Assembly (NCBI RefSeq): GCF_000306255.2
Contig: NZ_AKWY02000001.1
Span: forward strand, 124,001 to 188,000
Direction of reading: 5' to 3'
DNA length: 64,000 bases
DNA from: Leptospira noguchii serovar Panama str. CZ214
Lineage (GTDB): Bacteria > Spirochaetota > Leptospiria > Leptospirales > Leptospiraceae
Both the position numbers and the translations under genes were made by a program. The notes under the pieces are model-generated. The model was not told the origin of the DNA and did not search any database. It was given only the letters and a program-made list of their open reading frames with translations. Of the stretch, positions 1 through 15,186 are shown in pieces (the stretch's first letter is position 1; every line of letters begins with the position of its first letter).

Positions 1-423
1 AAAATTCTGTATTTAAACTTTAGGTTTATCTCGAAATTCATTAGGGTTGTTAAAAAATTCCATAGTTCAGATCAATAAAATTGCTTCAATCGATTGTTTC
101 TATGAAACAGAAATGGATGGAGAATTCATTTTTCAATAACTCTATTGTGTAAGAATTGGTTTACCGTTTAAAAGAAATAGAATATTGAAAAAACTGCATT
201 TATTTTCGTTATTTAAGTGAAGGTTTTGAAATCTTGAAAATTTAAACCTTCCGAAAATCTACGATTTCTCAAGTTATAATAGGCATTATAACGCTCGTTA
301 ATTCGAAATCATTTTGATTTTATCATTGAAACTAAGACTTACGTAGCTAAAGTAATGCCTGTTTCGAAAAGAATAAAAATAGATCTGTAAAAATTTTTTT
401 GAAAGAAAGGTTTTATTAAAGTT
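1..423. other. Gene-free 5' end of the window
   Basis: This stretch holds one reverse-oriented copy of the 100-bp miniature inverted-repeat element (listed separately) and the leader of the SpoIIE-type gene that follows. An 8-bp inverted pair AGGCATTA/TAATGCCT lies near 282 and 353 with about 65 bases between; it is too short to call functional. No coding sequence was seen. Confidence 0.5.
43..143 (-). repeat. Miniature inverted-repeat element, copy 1
   Basis: Reverse-oriented copy of the family with ends AGAGTTGTTGAAAAATT. The left end is altered to AGGGTTGTTAAAAAATT and the right end to TTTCAATAACTCT. It is flanked on both sides by ATT, consistent with a 3-bp target duplication. Confidence 0.8.
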
Positions 424-3400
424 ATGAGTGAAACTGAATCCATTTGGAGCAACATACTTCTCAATTACTATTCCTTTGGGAGTTTATTATCGTTTGTAAC
501 AGCTATACTCATATCTGGCGTTTTTCTTTTTATTGATAAAAAAGTATCGAGCACAAAACATTTAGCGTTTGGAGCTTTACTACTTGGTATATTCCAATTC
601 GGATACGTTTTTGCAGCAGTTCTTTATCATCCATTTGCGGCATATCATCGTTGGATTACAGTAGGTTTGATTTTACCTGCAATCCTACATATAGGACAGT
701 TTGTTGCTCGTTATCCCGAGAATGATTTTCCAAAGTTCAACCGCATTACTATGATCGTATTATGGATAGTTGCTGTTTTTTCCGTAGGTTATTTTTGTTA
801 TTCTACTTGGAATGCTTCTGTAAAATATCACTTCACCGCACATCATTGGGACTTTAACGCAGAAAATGTAAGTAGAACGATTGCTATTATTATCTTCAGT
901 TATGTATTTATTAACTTTCTTGCGATTCCGATTTGGAGAATAATTTATCTTAAAGGAAAAACGAGATGGATCATTTTTGCATTTTTAATGTCTTTTTTAG
1001 TAGGAGGAACGGTACCTGTAGTCGCCAATCTTTTGAGTAGGGACGGTTATATTGAAAGATCGATTTATCTTACTTCGATAGTTCTTTTGTTCATGGCCGC
1101 GTTTTTTATCATTCTCATCTTATATTTGAATTTCTCTGTCGAAAAAACTTCTTTTATGCTTAAGATCGTAGGAATTACGTTTGTAACTGTATTAACAATT
1201 ATGCAAGTATTGGTCTATATTTCCAATCAAGATAAAGAATCCGAATACGATATATTGAGCCGAATTTATATGGAAAAGGCATTGGAGGGTGGAACCGTAA
1301 AGGGTGGAATTGCTTATATACTCAAATGGAATAGAACGGACAACTCTTTTGATCGGGAAAAATTTGATTTTAAACTTCATCCTAATCTAGAACAGATAGA
1401 AATCGATTTTAAAAATACTTTATTATATGATGAAATATTCAATCTTTCTGAAGAAGGTTTTAGGGAATCTCTTACAAAACTTATGGAAGAGTCTCATAAA
1501 AACTTCGGAGGATATAAGTATTCGGTTGTCAATTTTCTGAAAGAACATCCTGATTTAAAAGGTAAAACTCTTAAACTTGAGTTAAATAAAGAATTATCAA
1601 GATTAGGACTTCATGTATTCGTAGCTTCTAATAAACTGGATAATATCTTTGAAGAAGATTTTTGTACAAAAGGAAAAAGTTATTTAGAAAACGCTCAAGA
1701 AGTAAAAATGTTTCGTGTTGCGTTGGAATCTCGTTGGAACGATTGTAAGTGGGATGGTAAAAAAATAACTTCATCAAAACTAAAAGAAGAAGTTCTGAAC
1801 TATTTTAGACCGTTTGTACCTTCCTTTACTAGGTATTATCGCAAGAAAGACGTAGAAAATCATAGTCTTCATTACATAGGATTTGTAAAATACGATCGTA
1901 AAGAGAATAACGTAAGCGAAGTAGGATTTTCTTATAAAACTTATCGAGAGTTTATGCATCCTACTGCATTGAAGCAGATTTTAGTTTTAGGGGTTGTAAT
2001 CATAGTAATCATTTTTTTATTTCCACTTTTCTTTCGAGGAAGTCTTGTTGCTCCTTTGAATGATTTGTTAAGTGGAGTAGAAAAAGTAAATGATGGAGAT
2101 TTAGAAGTTCAAGTTCCAATTAGAGTTAAAGATGAAATTGGGTTTTTAGCGAATTCGTTCAATGACATGGTTTCTTCCATTCGAGACGCAAGAAAAGAAC
2201 TTCAAGATTATGCCGAACATCTTGCTACAAAGGTTCGATTAAGAACGGAAGAGTTGTCCGAAAAAATTGAAGAGTTTCAAAGACTTAAGATTCAACAAGA
2301 CGGAGATTATTTTTTAACTTCTCTACTTGCAAAACCTCTAAACTATAACGCAAATAAATCGACTCGTATTTCGACTCGATTTTTACTCAGACAAAAAAAG
2401 CAGTTTGAATTTAGAGGGAAACGAGCCGATTTAGGAGGGGATGTTTGTATAACCGGGAATCTGCGTTTAGGAAAGGCATCGGATTATAAAAGATACGTTT
2501 TTGCGATGAACGGAGACGCGATGGGCAAATCGATGCAAGGCGCAGGTGGAGCTTTGGTTATGGGGGTTGTAGTCAATTCGATTCTGGCGCGATCTGCCGC
2601 AAACGATCGGGTTTTAGATATTTCTCCTGAACAATGGCTTACAGAAACTTATGAAGAAGTAAACTTCGTATTTAAATCGTTTAACGGTAGTATGGTGATT
2701 TCAGCTTCTTTCTTTCTAATCGAAGAAAATTCGGGTAAAACTTATTACTTTAATGCAGAACATCCTTTTACCGTTTTTTATCAAGACGGAAAAGCTACCT
2801 TTTTAGATTCTTCTTTAATGCTTCGAAAAATAGGTTTAGAATCTGAATACCCTTTCCAAGTTTTTACAACTACTCTCAAAGAAGGAGACGTTTTAATTGT
2901 TGGTTCTGATGGTAAGGACGATTTAGATCTTACGCCTGATCAAGACACAAGAACGATTAACGAAGACGAAACGCTTTTTTTAAAAGCGGTAGAAGTTGGA
3001 AAAGGAAACATAGAACAGATAGAAGAGCTTATTTACAAAGAAGGAGAAATTACGGACGATCTATCTCTATTGAGAATCGAATACGGGGTTACTTTAACTG
3101 ATCAAGAGAAAAATTCTTTAAACACTGATAGTGTTCAAAATAATTCTTTAAAAAAAGAAATTTCGGATTGGAGTGCGTCTTATTCACACGCTAGACAGTT
3201 GTATAAGGATGGAAATATAAAAGAAGCAATCGATGAACTTGCAGAAGTTTATTCAAAAACTCCTGAAGATATAAAAGTGACTAAGTTACTTGGGCTTTTA
3301 AGTTTTAAGGATAAAGATTATATAAAGGCTGTAGAAGTTTTAGAAAAGTATTTGGAAATTGACCCGGAACTAAGTGAATACTGGTATTATCTTTCTATTG

Positions 3401-3630
3401 CGAATAAAAAATTAGGAAAATTTTCTGAAGCGATTTATGCTTCTGAAAAATTTTTAACAAAACAACCGGATAATATAAACAATCTAGTCAATTTATCCGA
3501 TTTGTATCGACTCCAAAACGAATATATCAGAGCCAAAGAAATTGCAACTCGAGTATTGGATTTAGATCCTCAGAACGAAAACGCAAAAAAAATTCTTAGG
3601 AAAATTGAAAACATTGTATCTAAAACTTAG
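424..3630 (+). CDS. HAMP-SpoIIE (PP2C-type) phosphatase with membrane sensor and C-terminal TPRs
   Basis: A 1068-residue inner-membrane signalling protein. About eight hydrophobic segments fill residues 18-266. An extracytoplasmic sensor region (267-515) is followed by another membrane segment (516-537), a HAMP linker (about 538-590) and a short coiled coil. The SpoIIE/PP2C phosphatase domain (about 660-890) carries GGDVCIT, FAMNGDAMGK and GSDGKDDL, which supply the metal-binding Gly-Asp pairs. The last 150 residues are TPR-like. Such proteins dephosphorylate anti-sigma-antagonist (STAS) proteins in partner-switching pathways; that is family knowledge and the target here is not visible. A STAS-like and an ATPase-like gene lie 12 kb away. 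It stands alone with no operon partner, and the ribosome site is weak. Confidence 0.9.
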   Translation: MSETESIWSNILLNYYSFGSLLSFVTAILISGVFLFIDKKVSSTKHLAFGALLLGIFQFGYVFAAVLYHPFAAYHRWITVGLILPAILHIGQFVARYPENDFPKFNRITMIVLWIVAVFSVGYFCYSTWNASVKYHFTAHHWDFNAENVSRTIAIIIFSYVFINFLAIPIWRIIYLKGKTRWIIFAFLMSFLVGGTVPVVANLLSRDGYIERSIYLTSIVLLFMAAFFIILILYLNFSVEKTSFMLKIVGITFVTVLTIMQVLVYISNQDKESEYDILSRIYMEKALEGGTVKGGIAYILKWNRTDNSFDREKFDFKLHPNLEQIEIDFKNTLLYDEIFNLSEEGFRESLTKLMEESHKNFGGYKYSVVNFLKEHPDLKGKTLKLELNKELSRLGLHVFVASNKLDNIFEEDFCTKGKSYLENAQEVKMFRVALESRWNDCKWDGKKITSSKLKEEVLNYFRPFVPSFTRYYRKKDVENHSLHYIGFVKYDRKENNVSEVGFSYKTYREFMHPTALKQILVLGVVIIVIIFLFPLFFRGSLVAPLNDLLSGVEKVNDGDLEVQVPIRVKDEIGFLANSFNDMVSSIRDARKELQDYAEHLATKVRLRTEELSEKIEEFQRLKIQQDGDYFLTSLLAKPLNYNANKSTRISTRFLLRQKKQFEFRGKRADLGGDVCITGNLRLGKASDYKRYVFAMNGDAMGKSMQGAGGALVMGVVVNSILARSAANDRVLDISPEQWLTETYEEVNFVFKSFNGSMVISASFFLIEENSGKTYYFNAEHPFTVFYQDGKATFLDSSLMLRKIGLESEYPFQVFTTTLKEGDVLIVGSDGKDDLDLTPDQDTRTINEDETLFLKAVEVGKGNIEQIEELIYKEGEITDDLSLLRIEYGVTLTDQEKNSLNTDSVQNNSLKKEISDWSASYSHARQLYKDGNIKEAIDELAEVYSKTPEDIKVTKLLGLLSFKDKDYIKAVEVLEKYLEIDPELSEYWYYLSIANKKLGKFSEAIYASEKFLTKQPDNINNLVNLSDLYRLQNEYIRAKEIATRVLDLDPQNENAKKILRKIENIVSKT

Positions 3631-3730
3631 AATCGAGTTCTGAAAGAATAATTTATCTTAATGTAGAAAATTCATACAGAAATTAAACTATGAAAAAACA
3701 GTTAAAATCTTGTATATTCTGAGTTTATAA

Positions 3731-3978
3731 TTAACGTAAATTCGGTATAAAGCGAAAAAGATCGATGTGGAAAATTTAGAAGAACGCTCTTTCAAACTCA
3801 GTGTTTCGCTTTTATGGCCGTCGAAGCAACTCAGCGTTTCACTCAACAGATCGCGTTCTAAATTAAAAACGATTGTTGTATAACGTTTCTTATATACAAT
3901 TTATTGATCAGAGCTGAAAGTTCGATTTGGTTGCTCTTGGCAAGCTGGTTCGCCCAGATTTTCTTGCGTCGAACTCTA
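3731..3978 (+). repeat. Dispersed intergenic repeat family B, copy 1
   Basis: Begins TTAACGTAAATTCGGTATAA and ends in GCCCAGATTTTCTTGCGTCG. The same ends and the internal GCGTTCTA...AAAACGAT...TTGTATAACGTTTC blocks recur near 30247-30538, and shorter versions of the ends near 19191, 45394 and 52865. The two outer ends are imperfect inverted repeats of each other (TTAACGTGAGTTCG type). Confidence 0.75.
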
Positions 3979-4261
3979 TTATAAAAGTTACCTTTAATTT
4001 TGACTAAAATCTAACTTTTAGATACAAAATTATGTTTTTTTGAATTAGAAAACTATATAAGAAAATTTATATATAGAATAAATTTTTAATTTGTTGAAGG
4101 TTGCAACACAAAAATTTTATACAGAAACTATAATAACAAAAAATACTGTAGCGAGATGTTATTTGTAAGAATTCATACATTTATTGAAAATTTAAAAATG
4201 ATTGATTTCTAGGATTTTGAAACAGACGCAAATGTATTCATTAAAAAAAGTTTTCTAAATC

Positions 4262-4289
4262 AAAAAACCCTCTAATAAGAGGGTTTTTT
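4262..4289 (-). terminator. Rho-independent terminator after the DUF2147 gene
   Basis: The stem AAAAAACCCTCT pairs with AGAGGGTTTTTT around a 4-base loop. It has an A-run on one side and a T-run on the other, so it could act in both directions. It lies 38 bases past the stop codon of the minus-strand gene. Confidence 0.85.
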
Positions 4290-4327
4290 GGGGTTTGCAA
4301 CATTGGGCATCGGGATGTTTAGAAATT

Positions 4328-4798
4328 TTATTTAACTCTAGTCCAAGTAGACTCTTTTCCAATCATCATAAAGCCGACTTTATAACCACCTTTTAAATCG
4401 AGAGTATCAGCATTTCTTAAAGTAAGTCTGCCATCGTAAGTTTTACCACCTTTGGGATCGTAAACTCTTCCTCCAGTCCAAACTTGTTCGCTGTCATAAG
4501 AAAAACCGGTAAGAAAAACTAATCCTAAAATAGGACGGGTACGGAGACTTTCATCTTTATTATGTACGTCTATTTTTGGAGAACCAGGAGTACCTTCTTT
4601 ACTATCTGCTGGGTAGGTAGGTTCCTTTAACCAAACAATTTTTCCACAAATTTTAGCTCCGCATTTATGTACGTCTACTTGTGCGTCTTTTTCCTTATTC
4701 CACCATTTTCCAAGGATTGCATCTTCTTCACCGGCAAACGCTGGCGTTGAAATCAATGCGAACGCAAAAAAAATTGCGATCAATTTAGACTTATTCAT
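4328..4798 (-). CDS. Secreted DUF2147 family protein
   Basis: A 156-residue protein with a clear Sec signal peptide (MNKSKLIAIFFAFALISTPAFA, cleaved after AFA). The mature part is a DUF2147-type domain: ILGKWWNKEKDAQVDVHKCG, then a YDPKGGKTYDGRLTL block, and WTR at the C-terminus. The biochemical role of the family is unknown. The open frame extends 29 codons upstream, but I chose the internal ATG because a GGAG ribosome site lies just before it and the signal peptide starts there. It is the last gene of the minus-strand run below dcd (76-base gap) and is followed by a strong terminator. Confidence 0.88.
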   Translation of the reverse strand: MNKSKLIAIFFAFALISTPAFAGEEDAILGKWWNKEKDAQVDVHKCGAKICGKIVWLKEPTYPADSKEGTPGSPKIDVHNKDESLRTRPILGLVFLTGFSYDSEQVWTGGRVYDPKGGKTYDGRLTLRNADTLDLKGGYKVGFMMIGKESTWTRVK

Positions 4799-4874
4799 TC
4801 CATTCTCCAAGAGTTGTTTTGCGGACAAAATTCTCAAAAGAATACGAAGAAAGTCAACAAAAAAGAAGGGATTC

Positions 4875-5396
<522 letters not shown>

Positions 5397-6179
5397 TTAT
5401 TTTCCTTTAAAAATCGGTTTTCGTTTTTCCTGAAACGCTTTGAGTGCCTCCAACCGATCTTCCGTATTTAAAGTATTGTTATAGTATTTACTTTCGGTTA
5501 TGAGAGCTTTTTGTATGTCCTGACCATAACCTTCTGTAATTGCTTTCTTTGCAAGCTGAACTGCGATTGGCGCACATTGAGATGCAATTTCTTCGGCTAA
5601 CATTTTTGCTGCGGGAAGGGAAGAATCGTGCCAGATGGAATTTGCAATTCCGAAATCTAAAGCGGTTTGTGCGTCGACTGTTTTGCCCGTAAAAATCATT
5701 TCTTTAGCTTTTGCGATTCCGATTCTACGTGAAAGTCTTTGAGTTCCTCCTCCTCCGGGAATAATTCCTAAACGAGTTTCTGTAAGTCCGATTCGAATAT
5801 CATTTTTAAGAAGAATCAAATCACAACAGAGTGCAAGTTCCAAACCTCCTCCAAATGCGTCTCCGTCCAAGGAGGCAATAGTAGGGTATGGAAAATTTTC
5901 TAATTCCAAAAAACAAATTTTAAGATCTTCTAAAAAACGTTTCACTTCTTTAGGAGACATGGTAGTTCTTTCTTTTAAGTCTGCTCCTGCACAAAAGGAA
6001 GGACCGATACCGCCGAGAACAAGACCACGAATGGATTTTTCTTTTTTTGCTTTTAGAATGTTTTTGTGAAGTGTAGAAAGAAGTTCTTTGCTGATCGCAT
6101 TTCTTTTTTCCGGTCTATTTAAAAGTAAAACCGCGATTTCTTTTTCCATGGAACACAAGACTGTAGAAGATTCGTTCAT
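5397..6179 (-). CDS. Enoyl-CoA hydratase/isomerase (crotonase) family
   Basis: A crotonase-fold enzyme of about 260 residues that probably hydrates a 2-enoyl-CoA in fatty-acid or branched-chain acyl-CoA breakdown. LNRPEKRNAI near the N-terminus and SFCAGADLKE (the CoA-binding/oxyanion region) are typical. Both catalytic glutamates are present, one in GGGLEL and one in LTETRLGIIPGGGGTQRL. That favours true hydratase activity over the many non-hydratase relatives. The substrate is not readable. The start is uncertain: an upstream TTG at 6200 also keeps the frame open, and neither start has a good ribosome site. It is first in the run with dcd and the DUF2147 gene. Confidence 0.9.
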   Translation of the reverse strand: MNESSTVLCSMEKEIAVLLLNRPEKRNAISKELLSTLHKNILKAKKEKSIRGLVLGGIGPSFCAGADLKERTTMSPKEVKRFLEDLKICFLELENFPYPTIASLDGDAFGGGLELALCCDLILLKNDIRIGLTETRLGIIPGGGGTQRLSRRIGIAKAKEMIFTGKTVDAQTALDFGIANSIWHDSSLPAAKMLAEEIASQCAPIAVQLAKKAITEGYGQDIQKALITESKYYNNTLNTEDRLEALKAFQEKRKPIFKGK

Positions 6180-6276
6180 TTCAATACACCATTTTTTCAA
6201 TAGAATAATTCTTGCCGAAACCTTTTTACTTTTATAAACTAGGGGCTCGTTCTAAATTTTTCAGATAAAATAAGTT

Positions 6277-7005
<729 letters not shown>

Positions 7006-7670
7006 ACCATTGATTATTCTCACAAAGAGCGGTTCTAAATTAAAAGAAGCTAATAGTTTATACATTATCGGCGCGTTCCTGAATGTGGATAGAACGATGC
7101 GTTGAATTTAACTTTAATTATTTTCACATCAGTTAACTGAACTTGTTTTTTGGGGAGAAATTCAGTTATATAAAGGCTTGGTTTCTTCACGAGACTACAT
7201 TGGGATTATATTATAAAACAAGCAACTGTTTAAGCCTTAATCGGAACTTTATAGTGTGTTACTCAGAAGTTATAAAACAGAGTATCCAAAAATCAGTTTC
7301 CAAACTAGAATTTATTTCAAGGATTACGGTGTTCTATTATAGAACTGTTGAAAAATGAATTCTCCATTATTTCGTGGAAATGGTCGATTGAAGTAGTTTT
7401 GTTAATCGACATTATGGAATTTTTCAACAACTTTAATAAAAACTCCAATTGGATATACAAGTAAGAAGTTCAATATAGTATCAGAACTTTCTCCTAGTTT
7501 TGGGACGCGTTGTAAAATCTTTTGAACGGATAAAAATTTTTTAAAACCATTCAACAAAAACTTTAAGATAAGAAAGACTTGCTAGAAATTATAACTTGTC
7601 GGAATCGTTCTTAGTAAAAAATGTTTGGATTTTTTTATAAATCTGTTAGAGTTCGGTTAGGAGTTGTATC
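7006..7670. other. Intergenic region with a decayed miniature element
   Basis: It holds miniature element copy 2 at 7341-7434. The rest is AT-rich and holds no ribosome site coupled to a coding frame until the small gene at 7671. Confidence 0.5.
7341..7434 (+). repeat. Miniature inverted-repeat element, copy 2 (decayed)
   Basis: Forward-oriented copy starting AGAACTGTTGAAAAAT and ending TTTTTCAACAACTTT. It is about 8 bases shorter than the best copies. Its flanks no longer show a matching 3-bp direct repeat, consistent with an older insertion. Confidence 0.75.
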
Positions 7671-7880
<210 letters not shown>

Positions 7881-7914
7881 ACCGGGAGAAAATTGGTTCA
7901 AAGCCTTAGAAAAT

Positions 7915-7943
7915 AAAAAAGCCTCTCCTTTGAGAGGCTTTTT
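7915..7943 (+). terminator. Rho-independent terminator after the 69-residue protein gene
   Basis: AAAAAAGCCTCTC pairs with GAGAGGCTTTTT around a CTTT loop and runs into a T-tract. It may also serve the convergent VOC gene whose stop lies 26 bases downstream. Confidence 0.9.
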
Positions 7944-7968
7944 ATTGAGGAGAATGCTAATAGAAAAA

Positions 7969-8344
<376 letters not shown>

Positions 8345-8373
8345 GTCCTGTTTAACTTTTTCGTCATTGTGGT

Positions 8374-8409
<36 letters not shown>

Positions 8410-8446
8410 GATTCTTAATGTGATAGAAATTCAAAAGAATAGATTT

Positions 8447-9535
8447 TTAATTCTTTTCGGAAATTTCAAAAAAATGAAACAACCTTGGATTGGACTTTTC
8501 TATCTTCCAAAGATATGCATCTAAGATGTAATGTGTAAATTGAGGGAGAAAAAGAACAGAAACTAAAAGTGCAGATATAAATTCTGGAAGTTCGAGAGAA
8601 TAGAAACTTGAATTTTTAAAAATAAAAGAATGGTCTTTCCAAATAAAACTGTCCCAGATCCATTCTTCAACAAAAGCAAATACAAATAGAATACCTAAGA
8701 AACAACTCAGAATTTTTACCCAAGATTTCGTTTGAAATATTTCTATTTTAATCTCTGACCGGTTTTGGATTGTATAATAAAAAAGTAAAAAGATATAAGG
8801 AATTCCGTGGTTGATTACGTTTGTGATTGTAAAAGAAAAATCAGAATTAAAATAAACGATTCCAAAAAACCAAACTATCCAAGTATTCAATACGAGTAGA
8901 ATTTTCCCCAGAGGTAATGAACGGTATTTTACAAAATAATATACATGAACTAGAATATAAAAACAAAGCCAAATTTGTTGTAACCAAAGTATTGAATTTG
9001 CTAAAGCAGGAATCGGATATATTAAAAAGTCTCCTTCCATAAACCAAGAGAATTCTCTTTTTTGATCCGTAAGATGCCAATATAAAATAGGAACACATCC
9101 CATAAGATAAATCGTGATTTTATCAAATAGAAATGGAACTTGAGCAGAAGAGGTTTTTTTTCGATAAAGTGCTAAAAATCCGAATTGTTGTCTAATGAAG
9201 TGAAACACTGCAACGTATGCCATGATTCTCCAAAACCAAATTGTTCCAAAAGAATATAAAAATATTGAAATTAAAAAACAAACAATCGGTAGAGTAATGA
9301 GAATATTTTTTTTATCCTTCCATGCTTCCATGTTAAAGTAAGATCGAAATAGAGTGGAATACACGTGGGAGACGTCTATTAACAAAACCGTACAGAACCA
9401 AGTCCAGGGATTAATTTCGGAAGGCATAATATTTAAATTACTTAATATAAATAAAAAAACTACAGAAATGATTCCAGGAAAGATGATAAAGGTCAAATCT
9501 AGAGAAGGTTTAAAGATCCAACCTTGGGATTTCAT
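8447..9535 (-). CDS. Polytopic membrane protein with intramembrane histidines
   Basis: A 362-residue integral membrane protein with about nine hydrophobic segments. Histidines recur in or beside the segments: DVSHVYSTLFRSY near 55, HFIRQQFGFLALYR near 112, a YWHL near 155, NHGIPYIFLLFYY near 240 and QFTHYILDAYLW near 335. This pattern is reminiscent of membrane metal enzymes such as hydroxylases, desaturases or carotenoid-cleaving proteins, but no standard His-box spacing is met. I do not assign a family. Its ATG overlaps the stop of the upstream FAD-enzyme gene (ATGA), so the two are translationally coupled and probably act together. Confidence 0.82.
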   Translation of the reverse strand: MKSQGWIFKPSLDLTFIIFPGIISVVFLFILSNLNIMPSEINPWTWFCTVLLIDVSHVYSTLFRSYFNMEAWKDKKNILITLPIVCFLISIFLYSFGTIWFWRIMAYVAVFHFIRQQFGFLALYRKKTSSAQVPFLFDKITIYLMGCVPILYWHLTDQKREFSWFMEGDFLIYPIPALANSILWLQQIWLCFYILVHVYYFVKYRSLPLGKILLVLNTWIVWFFGIVYFNSDFSFTITNVINHGIPYIFLLFYYTIQNRSEIKIEIFQTKSWVKILSCFLGILFVFAFVEEWIWDSFIWKDHSFIFKNSSFYSLELPEFISALLVSVLFLPQFTHYILDAYLWKIEKSNPRLFHFFEISEKN

Positions 9536-11172
9536 ATTTTTTGTTCGCCTAAGATTTTATTGGCTGCGTTATATCCTCTTATAAGTGCCTCTTCAAAAAT
9601 GGAAATTCCGCTTAAATCTGAATGTGCAAAATGAAGATTTGGATAAGATACAGAAAGTTTTTCCCTTTGACCACCCCAGATTAGTCCTGGAACTGGGCGA
9701 ATCATAGCATGTGCGTAAGTCATTATGTCTATGTTTTTTGTTCTTTTTTCGATGTCGGGATGTGCTTTTTTCAAATCGAAAAAGATAGATTCTTTCCAGT
9801 CCCTCCAAGAAGTTTTTATCATTCTTTTGCGTGTGAAAGTTGTATCTTTTTCACCAAAAGCTTGGTAATAAGTTAGAACTGATTCTTCCCTGCTAGCGCG
9901 TAAATCTTGGTGTGTGGATACAATATAACCTAAAGATGGACTTTGATAAATTACATTGTCCCAACAAGGAGGAATTCCTTTTCCAGTTGGAACCTTGTCT
10001 ACACTTAGATTGGCTACGAGCCAAGGAGAATAAACTAATCCTTCCGTTACATTTGAGGTTTCACCTAAAATAAATTTTCGAGTAAAAGAAGGAAGAGCAT
10101 AAATGATAGAATCACAGAGAATATGTTTTTGTTCTTTGGTAGAAGGTTGATAAATCTGAACTTCAAACCTAGCTTTTTTAGAAACGGAGGGTTTTACTTT
10201 TTCTACGAGTGTTTTGGTTTGGATTTTGGATTGAATTGGCAATCTAAGTTTTTCCACTAAAAATCCATTTCCTTCTGGCCAAGTAAGAAGGGTTAGATCT
10301 TCTCCATTTTCATCCACGGGACGAGAACAAAAATAATGTAAACCAATCCACGCAGAAACTGTGTCGATAGAACCGCCAAAATCGTCTCGGACCGAATAAT
10401 CCAAAAACCAAAAAAGTTCTTTGGTTTGAAAACCTTGTTCTTTAATATATTCAAAAAAACTAATTTTATCTAATTTTAAAAATTCAGGATCTCTGGAAGA
10501 AAGATCAATTGGGATCGAAAACACTTTTTTACCGTCTCTTCCGATTTTAGATCTCCAAATTTGAATAAAGTTTTTAAATTTTTGTTCTTCATTTGCAGAC
10601 GCCGAGCCTGGAGTTCCGGCAGGAAATAAACCTTCATTCCATCTTCCTTGATAAAAAATTCTTTCTTCGGGATCAAAACAAAGGTATTTTTCTTCGTAGA
10701 TTGGTTTTCCGTTTTTATCTTTACCTATGATGATTTTGTTTTCTTCTAGAAATTTTCGAACGAGCACGGCTTCTTCGTTTGGTTGTGGTAAGTAGTGCGC
10801 TCCCCAAGGAAAGGAACCAATTGGATTTTTTTCGGATTTTGAATTTCCACCGGGATCGTTTTCTAATTCTAAAATTTTAAATTCGTCAAACCCAGATTTG
10901 TGAAGATAATAACCCGCACTTAGTCCTGAAATCCCAGCGCCTAAAATTAGAACTTTTATTTTTTCAGAATTAGAAAAATTGACGTTATGCTCCTTTTGGT
11001 TGAATTCTAAATTACGAATTCTGTGTCCGATTTCCATGTTCGGACCTACGATTTTTCCTGAAATTTTTTTCCTAAATTTTAAAAACCAAATTCCACCTAC
11101 AAGTGCTGAAAAACAAAAACCCAAAATGGAAAAAAAAGATTTTCTAGAAATAGTTTTTGAATTGTAATTCAT
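9532..11172 (-). CDS. Membrane-anchored FAD-dependent amine-oxidase-like oxidoreductase
   Basis: A 546-residue flavoprotein of the amine oxidase/phytoene-desaturase-like superfamily. The dinucleotide-binding motif is at 74-96 (VLILGAGISGLSAGYYL, with an acidic LELEND after it), followed by a GGNSKSE second Gly-rich turn. A C-terminal segment (FAHSDLSGISIFEEALIRGYNAAN) matches the FAD-contacting end of the family. Residues 1-35 contain a single hydrophobic anchor preceded by SRKSFF, which resembles an imperfect twin-arginine signal (RK instead of RR), so the catalytic part may face the periplasm. It ends in an ATGA overlap with the His-rich membrane protein. The substrate is unknown. Confidence 0.85.
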   Translation of the reverse strand: MNYNSKTISRKSFFSILGFCFSALVGGIWFLKFRKKISGKIVGPNMEIGHRIRNLEFNQKEHNVNFSNSEKIKVLILGAGISGLSAGYYLHKSGFDEFKILELENDPGGNSKSEKNPIGSFPWGAHYLPQPNEEAVLVRKFLEENKIIIGKDKNGKPIYEEKYLCFDPEERIFYQGRWNEGLFPAGTPGSASANEEQKFKNFIQIWRSKIGRDGKKVFSIPIDLSSRDPEFLKLDKISFFEYIKEQGFQTKELFWFLDYSVRDDFGGSIDTVSAWIGLHYFCSRPVDENGEDLTLLTWPEGNGFLVEKLRLPIQSKIQTKTLVEKVKPSVSKKARFEVQIYQPSTKEQKHILCDSIIYALPSFTRKFILGETSNVTEGLVYSPWLVANLSVDKVPTGKGIPPCWDNVIYQSPSLGYIVSTHQDLRASREESVLTYYQAFGEKDTTFTRKRMIKTSWRDWKESIFFDLKKAHPDIEKRTKNIDIMTYAHAMIRPVPGLIWGGQREKLSVSYPNLHFAHSDLSGISIFEEALIRGYNAANKILGEQKI

Positions 11173-11265
11173 ACTTTTTGGGAAGATTCAATGGAATCTC
11201 TGGTACTGCAAGGAAAAATGGAGTAAAAGAATTGCGTTTGAGATTGAAAAGATTCTTTTGCAAAA

Positions 11266-12855
<1,590 letters not shown>

Positions 12856-12993
12856 AAAATGTTCCTCATATATTCAATTTTTAAGGTTAAAGCCGGAAAA
12901 GCCAGAAAAAACTGTAAAACGATTTCTCGTTTTTGAATTTCCTCGGATTACAGTCTAAGAAAATATAGAAATCAATTTATTTTAGGAGTTTTT

Positions 12994-13839
<846 letters not shown>

Positions 13840-13864
13840 TATATTCTGAATTTAAAATATATTT

Positions 13865-14569
<705 letters not shown>

Positions 14570-14607
14570 GGACATCTCCTCGAATCGTTACGATGAGAGG
14601 AGATATT

Positions 14608-14910
<303 letters not shown>

Positions 14911-14925
14911 TATTTATATAGGTGA

Positions 14926-14956
<31 letters not shown>

Positions 14957-15186
14957 GGGGGAGCGGTCTTGCAAGAGTTTTCATATCGTAGTTCTAAAAA
15001 ATGCATTTAGAAGCTACATGAGTTTGAGATAACAAATCTAACTATTTATAGAAAATATTGGTCAATGCGGTTTGATTTAGGTTGGTCCTTTAATAGGTTA
15101 ATAAAACTTATCCAAATTTTATCTACAGTAAATATTTGAAATTTGAAAGCATTGTGAAGTGTTATTTACAATAAGATTTTTGAATT

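Larger units (their letters stand above)
3631..4327. other. Intergenic region with a dispersed repeat and a terminator
   Basis: The region holds one copy of repeat family B (3731-3978) and the terminator of the DUF2147 gene (4262-4289). The sequence between them is very AT-rich. I see no open frame with a ribosome site. Confidence 0.6.

Noticed and set aside
282..360. AGGCATTA/TAATGCCT inverted pair as operator or RNA structure
   Set aside because: Eight bases at 65-base distance is expected by chance in AT-rich sequence.
7143..7358. 71-codon plus-strand frame
   Set aside because: No ribosome site, odd composition and it runs into the decayed miniature element.
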